In this document: piece by piece, positions 50,701 through 59,589 of the stretch
Layout of the letters: the number at the start of each line of letters is the position of its first letter
Numbering within the stretch: the first letter of the stretch is position 1
Origin: Otis tarda
Lineage: Eukaryota > Chordata > Aves > Otidiformes > Otididae
Direction: 5' to 3'
DNA length: 64,000 nt
Assembly (NCBI GenBank): GCA_026413225.1
Contig: JAPMTP010000089.1
Location: forward strand, 1-64,000
The notes under the pieces: model-generated
The model's input: only the letters and a program-made list of their open reading frames with translations
The model's database searches: none
What the model was told of the DNA's origin: nothing
Made by a program: the position numbers and the translations under genes

Positions 50701-53700
50701 AACGTTGAAGCCCTGCTCCTCAGGGAATGCCCGGAGCCCTAATGTCTCTGCTGCTGTAGATGCGCTGCCAATGGCCGCTGAGGAGCAGCAACAGCTTGAG
50801 TGGCTGGCACTTTTGGGGTGGGAGCAATCATCCGACGTTCGTGATTTTTCGGGGTTTTTTTTCTGGGGGCGCCCAGGTGCAGCTGGTGGCAAACGTCGAA
50901 GCCCTGCTCCTCAGGGAAAGCCCGGAGCCCCAATGTCTGTGCTGCTGTAGATGCGCTGCCAATGGCCGCTGAGGAGCAGCATGGGCTTGAGTTGCTGGCA
51001 CATTTGGTATGGAAGCAATCGTCCGACGTTCGTGAATTTTCGTGTTTTTTTCCGGGGGGCGCCCAGGTGCAGCTGGTGGCAAACGTCGAAGCCCTGCTCC
51101 TCAGGGAAAGCCCGGAGCCCCAATGTCTGTGCTGCTGTAGATGCGCTGCCAATGGCCGCTGAGGAGCGGCAAGAGCTTGAGTGGCTGGCACTTTAGGTGT
51201 GAGAGCAATCGTCCGACGTCCGCGATTTTTCAGGATTTTTTTTCGTGGTGTCCCGGGTGCAGCTGGTGGCAAACGTCGAAGCCCTGCTCCTCAGGGAAAG
51301 CCCGGAGCCCCAATGTCTGTGCTGCTGTAGATGCGCTGCAAAGGACCGTTGAGGAGCAGCAAGAGCTTGAGTGGCTGGCACTTTTGGTATGGAAGCAATC
51401 GTCCGACGTTCGTGGTTTTTCGGGTTTATTTTTCGGGGGCGCCCAGGTGCAGCTGGTGGCAAACGTCGAAGCCCTGCTCCTCAGGGAAAGCCCGGAGCCC
51501 CAATGTCTGTGGTGCTGCAGATGCGCTGCCAATGGCCGCTGAGGAGCAGCAAGAGCTTGAGTGGCTGGCACTTTTGATGTGGGAGCAATCGTCCGACTTT
51601 CGTGATTTTTCGGGTTTTCTTTTCGGGGGGGGGCCAAGTGCAGGTGGTGGCAAACGTCGAAGCCCTGCTCCTCAGGGAAAGCCCGGAGCCCCAATGTCTG
51701 TGCTGCTGTAGATGCGCTACAAATGGCCGTTGAGGAGCAGCAAGAGCTTGAGTGGCTGGCACTTTTGGGGTGGGAGCAATCGTCCGACGTTCGTTATTTT
51801 TCGGGGTGTTTTTTTGGGCGGCGCCCACGTGCAGCTGGTGGCAAACGTCGAAGCCCTGCTCCTCAGGGAAAGCCCAGAGCCCCAGTGTCTGTGCTGCTGT
51901 AGATGCTCTGCAAATGACCACTGAGGAGCAGCAAGAGCTTGAGTGGCTGGCACTTTTGGTGTGGGAGCAATCGTCCGACGTTCGTGATTTTTCGGGGTTT
52001 TTTTTCAGGGGGCGCCCAGGTGCAGCTGGTGGCAAACGTTGAAGCCCTGCTCCTCAGGGAATGCCCGGAGCCCTAATGTCTCTGCTGCTGTAGATGCGCT
52101 GCCAATGGCCGCTGAGGAGCAGCAACAGCTTGAGTGGCTGGCACTTTTGGGGTGGGAGCAATCATCCGACGTTCGTGATTTTTCGGGGTTTTTTTCTGGG
52201 GGCGCCCAGGTGCAGCTGGTGGCAAACGTCGAAGCCCTGCTCCTCAGGGAAAGCCCGGAGCCCCAATGTCTGTGCTGCTGTAGATGCGCTGCCAATGGCC
52301 GCTGAGGAGCAGCATGGGCTTGAGTTGCTGGCACATTTGGTATGGAAGCAATCGTCCGACGTTCGTGAATTTTCGTGTTTTTTTCCGGGGGCGCCCAGGT
52401 GCAGCTGGTGGCAAACGTCGAAGCCCTGCTCCTCAGGGAAAGCCCGGAGCCCCAATGTCTGTGCTGCTGTAGATGCGCTGCCAATGGCCGCTGAGGAGCA
52501 GCAAGAGCTTGAGTGGCTGGCACTTTAGGTGTGAGAGCAATCGTCCGACGTCCGCGATTTTTCAGGATTTTTTTTCGTGGTGTCCCGGGTGCAGCTGGTG
52601 GCAAACGTCGAAGCCCTGCTCCTCAGGGAAAGCCCGGAGCCCCAATGTCTGTGCTGCTGTAGATGCGCTGCAAAGGACCGTTGAGAAGCAGCAAGAGCTT
52701 GAGTGGCTGGCACTTTTGGTGTGGGAGCAATCGTCCGACATTCGTGATTTTTTCGATTTTATTTTTGGGGGACGCCCAGGTGCAGCTTGTGGCAAACGTC
52801 GAAGCCCTGCTCCTCAGGGAAAGCCCGGAGCCCCAATGTCTGTGGTGCTGTAGATGCGCTGCCAATGGCCGCTGAGGAGCAGCAAGAGCTTGAGTGGCTG
52901 GCACTTTTGGTATGGAAGCAATCGTCCGACGTTCGTGGTTTTTCGGGTTTATTTTTCGGGGGCGCCCAGGTGCAGCTGGTGGCAAACGTCGAAGCCCTGC
53001 TCCTCAGGGAAAGCCCGGAGCCCCAATGTCTGTGCTGCTGTAGATGCGCTGCCAATGGCCGCTGAGGAGCAGCAAGAGCTTGAGTTGCTGGCACTTTAGG
53101 TGTGAGAGCAAAAGTCCGACGTCCGCGATTTTTCAGGATTTTTTTTCGGGGTGTCCCGGGTGCAGCAGTAGGCAAACGACGAAGCCCTGCTCCTCAGGGA
53201 AAGCCCGGAGCCCCAATGTCTGTGCTGCTGTAGATGCGCTGCCAATGGCCGCTGAGGATCAGCAAGATCTTGAGTGGCTGGCACTTTTGGTGTGGGAGCA
53301 ATCGTCCGACGTTCGTGATTTTTCGGTGTTTTTTTCGGGGGGCGCCCAGGTGCAGCTGGTGGCAAACGTCGAAGCCCTGCTCCTCAGGGAAAGCCCGGAG
53401 CCCCAATGTCTGTGGTGCTGCAGATGCGCTGCCAATGGCCGCTGAGGAGCAGCAAGAGCTTGAGTTGCTGGCACTTTTGGTATGGAAGCAATCGTCCGAT
53501 GTTCGTGATTTTTCGGGTTTTTTTTTTTCGGGGCGCCCAGGTGCAGCTGGTGGCAAACGTCGAAGCCCTGCTCCTCAGGGAAAGCCCGGAGCCCCAGTGT
53601 CTGTGCTGCTGTAGATGCGCTGCCAATGGCCAGTGAGGAGCAGCAAGAGCTTGAGTGGCTGGCACTTTTGGTGTGGGAGCAATCATCCGACTTTCGTGAT

Positions 53701-53806
53701 TTTTCGGGTTTTTTTTTTCGGGGGGGGGCCAAGTGCAGGTGGTGGCAAACGTCGAAGCCCTGCTCCTCAGGGAAAGCCCGGAGCCCCAATGTCTGTGCTG
53801 CTGTAG
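47724..53806 (+). repeat. Higher-order repeat C, copy 2, one monomer shorter
   Basis: Abuts copy 1 and follows it monomer by monomer. At 51331 a hybrid unit joins the left part of one type (GCTGCAAAGGACCGTTGAGG) to the right part of the next type. One monomer is thereby lost, and the offset to copy 1 drops from 6272 to about 6082 bp (45629/51712, 46392/52473, 47152/53234, 47532/53615). Confidence 0.9.
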
Positions 53807-56800
53807 ATGCGCTACAAATGGCCGTTGAGGAGCAGCAAGAGCTTGAGTGGCTGGCACTTTTGGGGTGGGAGCAATCGTCCGACGTTCGTTATTTTTCAAG
53901 GTTTCTTTTCGGGGGGCGCCCAGGTGCAGCTGGTGGCAAACGTCGAAGCCCTGCTCCTCAGGGAAAGCCCGGAGCCCCAATGTCTGTGCTGCTGTAGATG
54001 CGCTGCCAATGGCCGCTGAGGAGCGGCAAGAGCTTGAGTGGCTGGCACTTTAGGTGTGAGAGCAATCGTCCGACGTCCGCGATTTTTCAGGATTTTTTTT
54101 CGTGGTGTCCCGGGTGCAGCTGGTGGCAAACGTCGAAGCCCTGCTCCTCAGGGAAAGCCCGGAGACCCAATGTCTGTGCTGCTGTAGATGCGCTGCAAAG
54201 GACCGTTGAGAAGCAGCAAGAGCTTGAGTGGCTGGCACTTTTGGTGTGGGAGCAATCATCCGACATTCGTGATTTTTTCGATTTTATTTTTGGGGGACGC
54301 CCAGGTGCAGCTTGTGGCAAACGTCGAAGCCCTGCTCCTCAGGGAAAGCCCGGAGCCCCAATGTCTGTGCTGCTGTAGATGCGCTGCCAATGGCCGCTGA
54401 GGAGCAGCAAGAGCTTGAGTGGCTGGCACTTTTGGTATGGAAGCAATCGTCCGACGTTCGTGGTTTTTCGGGTTTATTTTTCAGGGGGCGCCCAGGTGCA
54501 GCTGGTGGCAAACGTCGAAGCCCTGCTCCTCAGGGAAAGCCCGGAGCCCCAATGTCTGTGGTGCTGCAGATGCGCTGCCAATGGCCGCTGAGGAGCAGCA
54601 AGAGCTTGAGTGGCTGGCACTTTTGATGTGGGAGCAATCGTCCGACTTTCGTGATTTTTCGGGTTTTCTTTTCGGGGGGGGCCAAGTGCAGGTGGTGGCA
54701 AACGTCGAAGCCCTGCTCCTCAGGGAAAGCCCGGAGCCCCAATGTCTGTGCTGCTGTAGATGCGCTACAAATGGCCGTTGAGGAGCAGCAAGAGCTTGAG
54801 TGGCTGGCACTTTTGGGGTGGGAGCAATCGTCCGACGTTCGTTATTTTTCGGGGTGTTTTTTTGGGCGGCGCCCACGTGCAGCTGGTGGCAAACGTCGAA
54901 GCCCTGCTCCTCAGGGAAAGCCCAGAGCCCCAGTGTCTGTGCTGCTGTAGATGCTCTGCAAATGACCACTGAGGAGCAGCAAGAGCTTGAGTGGCTGGCA
55001 CTTTTGGTGTGGGAGCAATCGTCCGACGTTCGTGATTTTTCGGGGGTTTTTTTCAGGGGGCGCCCAGGTGCAGCTGGTGGCAAACGTTGAAGCCCTGCTC
55101 CTCAGGGAATGCCCGGAGCCCTAATGTCTCTGCTGCTGTAGATGCGCTGCCAATGGCCGCTGAGGAGCAGCAACAGCTTGAGTGGCTGGCACTTTTGGGG
55201 TGGGAGCAATCATCCGACGTTCGTGATTTTTCGGGGTTTTTTTTCTGGGGGCGCCCAGGTGCAGCTGGTGGCAAACGTCGAAGCCCTGCTCCTCAGGGAA
55301 AGCCCGGAGCCCCAATGTCTGTGCTGCTGTAGATGCGCTGCCAATGGCCGCTGAGGAGCAGCATGGGCTTGAGTTGCTGGCACATTTGGTATGGAAGCAA
55401 TCGTCCGACGTTCGTGAATTTTCGGGTTTTTTTCCGGGGGGCGCCCAGGTGCAGCTGGTGGCAAACGTCGAAGCCCTGCTCCTCAGGGAAAGCCCGGAGC
55501 CCCAATGTCTGTGCTGCTGTAGATGCGCTGCCAATGGCCGCTGAGGAGCAGCAAGAGCTTGAGTGGCTGGCACTTTAGGTGTGAGAGCAATCGTCCGACG
55601 TCCGCGATTTTTCAGGATTTTTTTTCGTGGTGTCCCGGGTGCAGCTGGTGGCAAACGTCGAAGCCCTGCTCCTCAGGGAAAGCCCGGTGCCCCAATGTCT
55701 GTGCTGCTGTAGATGCGCTGCAAAGGACCGTTGAGAAGCAGCAAGAGCTTGAGTGGCTGGCACTTTTGGTGTGGGAGCAATCGTCCGACATTCGTGATTT
55801 TTTCGATTTTATTTTTGGGGGACGCCCAGGTGCAGCTTGTGGCAAACGTTGAAGCCCTGCTCCTCAGGGAAAGCCCGGAGCCCCAATGTCTGTGCTGCTG
55901 TAGATGCGCTGCCAATGGCCGCTGAGGAGCAGCAAGAGCTTGAGTGGCTGGCACTTTTGGTATGGAAGCAATCGTCCGACGTTCGTGGTTTTTCGGGTTT
56001 ATTTTTCGGGGGCGCCCAGGTGCAGCTGGTGGCAAACGTCGAAGCCCTGCTCCTCAGGGAAAGCCCGGAGCCCCAATGTCTGTGCTGCTGTAGATGCGCT
56101 GCCAATGGCCGCTGAGGAGCAGCAAGAGCTTGAGTTGCTGGCACTTTAGGTGTGAGAGCAAAAGTCCGACGTCCGCGATTTTTCAGGATTTTTTTTCGGG
56201 GTGTCCCGGGTGCAGCAGTAGGCAAACGACGAAGCCCTGCTCCTCAGGGAAAGCCCGGAGCCCCAATGTCTGTGCTGCTGTAGATGCGCTGCCAATGGCC
56301 GCTGAGGATCAGCAAGATCTTGAGTGGCTGGCACTTTTGGTGTGGGAGCAATCGTCCGACGTTCGTGATTTTTCGGTGTTTTTTTCGGGGGGCGCCCAGG
56401 TGCAGCTGGTGGCAAACGTCGAAGCCCTGCTCCTCAGGGAAAGCCCGGAGCCCCAATGTCTCTGCTGCTGTAGATGCGCTGCCAATGGCCGCTGAGGAGC
56501 AGCAAGAGCTTGAGTGGCTGGCACTTTTGGTGTGGGAGCAATCGTCCGATGTTCGTGATTTTTCGGGGTTTTTTTTCCGGGGGCGCCCAGGTGCAGCTGG
56601 TGGAAACGTCGAAGCCCTGCTCCTCAGGGAAAGCCCGGAGCCCTAATGTCTCTAGTGCTGTAGATGCGCTGCCAATGGCCGCTGAGGAGCAGAAAGAGTT
56701 TGAGTGGCTGGCCCTTTTGGGGTGGAAGCAATCTTCCGACGTTCGTGATTTTTCCGGCTATTTTTTCGGGGGGGGGGCCACGTGCAGCTGGTGACAAACG

Positions 56801-57236
56801 TCGAAGCCCTGCTCCTCAGGGAAAGCCCGGAGCCCCAATGTCTGTGGTGCTGCAGATGCGCTGCCAATGGCCGCTGAGGAGCAGCAAGAGCTTGAGTTGC
56901 TGGCACTTTTGGTATGGAAGCAATCGTCCGATGTTCGTGATTTTTCGGGTTTTTTTTTCGGGGGCGCCCAGGTGCAGCTGGTGGCAAACGTCGAAGCCCT
57001 GCTCCTCAGGGAAAGCCCGGAGCCCCAGTGTCTGTGCTGCTGTAGATGCGCTGCCAATGGCCAGTGAGGAGCAGCAAGAGCTTGAGTGGCTGGCACTTTT
57101 GATGTGGGAGCAATCGTCCGACTTTCGTGATTTTTCGGGTTTTTTTTTCGGGGGGGGGCCAAGTGCAGGTGGTGGCAAACGTCGAAGCCCTGCTCCTCAG
57201 GGAAAGCCCGGAGCCCCAATGTCTGTGCTGCTGTAG
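53807..57236 (+). repeat. Higher-order repeat C, partial third copy (18 monomers)
   Basis: Repeats the right half of block C: 53998, 54188, 54379, 54760, 55142, 55523 and 56284 pair with 44869, 45059, 45250, 45629, 46010, 46392 and 47152. The order then jumps to types equal to 47724 and 47914 (at 56474 and 56664). A variant with ATTTTTCAAGGTTTCTTTTC stands at both ends, near 53894 and 57324, giving a period of 3430 bp. Confidence 0.87.
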
Positions 57237-58480
57237 ATGCGCTACAAATGGCCGTTGAGGAGCAGCAAGAGCTTGAGTGGCTGGCACTTTTGGGGTGGGA
57301 GCAATCGTCCGACGTTCGTTATTTTTCAAGGTTTCTTTTCGGGGGGCGCCCAGGTGCAGCTGGTGGCAAACGTCGAAGCCCTGCTCCTCAGGGAAAGCCC
57401 GGAGCCCCAATATCTGTGGTGCTGTAGATGCGCTGCCAATTGCCACTGAGGAGCAGCATGAGCTTGAGTGGCTGGCACTTTAGGTGTGAGAGCAATCGTC
57501 CGACGTTCGTGGTTTTTCAGGGTTTTTTTTTCGGGGGGTGCCCAGGTGCAGCTGGTGGCAAACGTCGAAGCCCTGCTCCTCAGGGAAAGCCCGGAGCCCC
57601 AGTGTCTGTGCTGCTGTAGATGCGCTGCCAATGGCCACTGAGGAGCAGCAAGAGCTTGAGTGGCTGGCAATTTTGGTGTGGGAGCAATCGTCCGACGTTC
57701 GTGATTTTTGGGGTTTTTTTTTCGGGGGGCGCCCAGGTGCAGCTGGTGGCAAACGTCGAAGCCCTGCTCCTCAGGGAAAGCCCGGAGCCCCAATGTCTGT
57801 GGTGCTGTAGATGCGCTGCCAATGCCCGCTGAGGAGCAGCAAGAGCTTGAGTGTCTGGCCCTTTTGGTATGAAAGCAATCGTCCGACGTTCGTGATTTTT
57901 CAGGTTCTTTTTTCGGGGGGCGCCCAGGTGCAGCTGGTGGCAAATGTCGAAGCCCTGCTTCTCAGGGAAAGCCTGTAGCCCTAATGTCTGTGGTGCTGTA
58001 GATGCGCTGCCAATGGCCGCTGAGGAGCAGCAAGAGCTTGAGTGGCTGGCACATTTGGTGTGGGAGCAATCCTCCGACATTCATGATTTTTAGTGTATTT
58101 GTTTCAGTTGGCTCTTCCGTGCACTTGATGGTAAACGTCGAAGCGCCGTTCGTCCGGGAAAGCCCGGAGTCCCAGTGTCTGTGGTGCTGTAGATGTGGTG
58201 TGAAGGGCCTGTGAGGAGCAGCAAGAGCATGAGTTGCTGGCACTTTTGTATGGAGCAATCGTCCGACGCTCGTGATTTTTAGGGTATTTCTCCAGTGGGC
58301 GGCCTTGTGCAGTTGATGGTAAACGTTGAAGCGCTGTTCGTCAGGGAAAGCCCGGAGCCCCAGTGTCTGTGGTGTTGTAGATGTGGCGTCAACAACCGTT
58401 GAGGAGCAGCAAGAGCTGCTCACAGGACTGCCGTGTTCAAATGGTGGAAAATGTCGGAGTCCTGGTGGTCTAGGACTGAC
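57237..58480 (+). repeat. Diverged right edge of the main array
   Basis: Monomers decay stepwise. Units to about 57,960 still fit the consensus. From about 58,080 the G run and GGGCGCCC palindrome are lost (TTTCAGTTGGCTCTTCCGTG replaces them), AACGTCGAAGC persists, and CTGCTCCTCAGG becomes GTTCGTCCGGG or GTTCGTCAGGG. The last unit is cut inside GAGGAGCAGCAAGAGCTG and resumes at TGGTGGAAAATGTCGG. This matches the usual pattern of a satellite edge that escapes homogenisation. Confidence 0.85.
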
Positions 58481-58740
58481 CAGGACAATCCCCAACGTCA
58501 GACGATTGCTCTGGGCTTCCCTAGGCCAACAGGACTCTGACATTTGCCACCAAGTCAACCTGGCAGCCCTCTGAGAATAAATCTTATAAATCCCGAACAT
58601 CAGACCATTACTCCAACACCAGAAGTTCCTGCTCTGAAAGTTCTTGCTGCTCCTCACCGACTCTTCCCACCGCATCTACAGGCTCAAAAACATTGGGTCT
58701 CTCGGCTTTCCTATACCACCAGGATTCTGACACTTACTAT
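58481..58740 (-). repeat. Diverged satellite monomers in reverse orientation
   Basis: Orientation switches between about 58,472 and 58,490. From there the plus strand reads as the reverse complement of the monomer: CAACGTCAGACGATTGCTCT, then GGGCTTCCCTAGG, GACATTTGCCACCAAGTC, AAATCCCGAACATCAGACC, GTTCTTGCTGCTCCTCACCG, CCGCATCTACAGG and ACATTGGGTCTCTCGGCTTT. This is about one and a half units with an internal deletion. The last unit is broken at 58,740, where the retroviral LTR begins. Confidence 0.85.
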
Positions 58741-58789
58741 TGACGTACGGAAGTGGACTCTGTAACTCGGAAGTTATAAACTAGGTATG

Positions 58790-58795
58790 TTTATT
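58790..58795 (-). promoter_or_regulatory. LTR polyadenylation signal
   Basis: AATAAA on the minus strand, downstream of the TATA-like motif and about 50 bp before the CA terminus of the LTR. A retroviral R region would end shortly after it. Confidence 0.55.
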
Positions 58796-58860
58796 GCGTG
58801 CAGATGCACGGGGGATCGCTCCACCACAAGCGTGCATAACCGAGGTAGCAAACCATCCCT

Positions 58861-58868
58861 ATTTTATA
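58861..58868 (-). promoter_or_regulatory. TATA-box-like motif of the LTR
   Basis: TATAAAAT on the minus strand, about 66 bp upstream of the polyadenylation signal, as expected for a retroviral core promoter. Without the rest of U3 it has few visible enhancer sites. Promoter activity is not shown. Confidence 0.5.
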
Positions 58869-58922
58869 CAATAAAACAATGAAGGACTCCCGAGAAGGAC
58901 TTGGGAGTGGTGGTGGACGAGA

Positions 58923-59140
58923 AGCCCCCCAGTGTCTTTTTCTATGTTCTTCTCGGACTACTGACCATATCATGTAGGAGGGAATTACTACCCTCCCATG
59001 TGAGGGGTAGTAATTGGCCCACCCTTCCTCATTATATGATCCCTTTAGATCATTAATAAGTTTGCCGTCTTCCTTTGTGTATTCTGGTTTACCTTCTAGA
59101 AATACCTGTCCATCAGGTATTAGCGCACCCTCTACCTTGA
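58923..59140 (-). pseudogene. pol: Integrase N-terminal remnant (pol)
   Basis: Continues in frame from RNase H. A linker with GYNEEGWANYY-like composition leads to VVREEHRKRHWGA near 58,960-58,923, which holds the two histidines (H-x3-H) that begin the HHCC zinc-binding domain of retroviral integrases. The paired cysteines, the catalytic DDE core and the C-terminal domain are absent: after about 58,925 the frame reads into LTR-like sequence and stops near 58,791. Integrase is therefore lost by deletion rather than by point mutation. Confidence 0.75.
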
Positions 59141-59589
59141 TTGTTTCTCTAGCTGCTTGTTTTGCTTCCCTATCTGCCAGCTCATTTCCTCTTTCCAATT
59201 CTGTGCTCACTTTCTGGTGTGCTTTAATATGCATAATTGCCACCTTTTCGGGAAGTTGGACTGCATTCAGGATTTTCAAAATCTCTTCTGTGTGTTTGAT
59301 GGTTTTTCCATGAGAATTTAACAGTCCTCTTTCCTTCCATATTGCTCCACGGGCATGTACCACCCCAAAGGCATAATTAGAGTCAGTCCAAATGTTTACA
59401 GTCCTTCCCTGGGCTCTCTCCAGGGCTCGGGTAAGGGCTATGATCTCGGCCTTTTGGGCCGAGACGTCGGCTGATAGTGGCCTGGACTCTATCACCTTTT
59501 CGAAACTGGTAACAGCATATCCGGAATGCCACCTTCCATTTAACATATAGCTGCTTCCGTCGGTGAACCAATGTTCGGCTCCATCAATA
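59141..59589 (-). pseudogene. pol: Retroviral RNase H domain (pol)
   Basis: RNase H degrades the RNA strand of the RNA-DNA hybrid during reverse transcription. In the 348-codon open frame 59,837-58,791 the four catalytic acidic residues are all present: D93 in FTDGSS, E131 in AEIIAL, D152 in WTDSNYA and D222 in GNELADREA. The histidine of IKAHQK (H207) is also kept. No stop interrupts the domain, so it is the best preserved part of the element. It is separated from reverse transcriptase by a frame change near 59,857-59,863. It is called a pseudogene because the polyprotein frame upstream and downstream is broken. Confidence 0.88.

Larger units (their letters stand above)
1..58480 (+). repeat. 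190-191 bp satellite array, about 300 monomers
   Basis: Head-to-tail monomers run without interruption. I set the unit start at the ATG of GTAGATGCGCTGCC; successive starts are mostly 191 bp apart (3166, 3357, 3548, 3739, 3930; 25450, 25641, 25832, 26023, 26214), with 188-193 bp variants. Each unit holds, in order, a block GAGGAGCAGCAAGAGCTTGA, a segment TCGTCCGACGTTCGTGA, a T run of about 5-12, a C, a G run of about 4-12, the palindrome GGGCGCCC, CAGGTGCAGCTGGTGGC, AACGTCGAAGCCC and GGAAAGCCCGGAGCCCC. Length changes concentrate in the T and G runs. A typical unit keeps about 12 CpG. Long open frames on both strands carry no codon constraint. Length, homogeneity and higher-order structure suggest centromeric or pericentromeric DNA, but no functional mark is visible. 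Unit length equals that reported for zebra finch Tgut191A; identity is untested. Confidence 0.97.
58741..58924 (-). repeat. 3' LTR remnant (short U3, R, U5)
   Basis: On the minus strand the sequence after the broken integrase reads into a TATA-like TATAAAAT at 58,868-58,861, then an AATAAA at 58,795-58,790, and ends in CA at 58,741 (TG on the plus strand). This order and the roughly 66-bp spacing fit U3-R-U5 of a class I LTR with a short R. Only about 55 bp lie between the integrase break and the TATA box, so most of U3 is missing. The exact start of LTR sequence is inferred, and there is no second LTR here to compare with. Confidence 0.6.

Noticed and set aside
1..58480. A canonical CENP-B box in the monomer
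   Set aside because: The TTCG...CGGG spacing is one base too long and the central A is missing, so it is reported only as a similar motif.
1..58480. Firm identification as zebra finch Tgut191A
   Set aside because: Only the unit length agrees; I cannot compare the sequences.
58576..58581. AATAAA on the plus strand, followed by TTATAAAT, as a gene signal
   Set aside because: It lies in an inverted satellite monomer with no gene on that strand.
58741..59140. An env gene or complete integrase
   Set aside because: No space and no matching motifs; the frame runs from the integrase start into LTR-like sequence.
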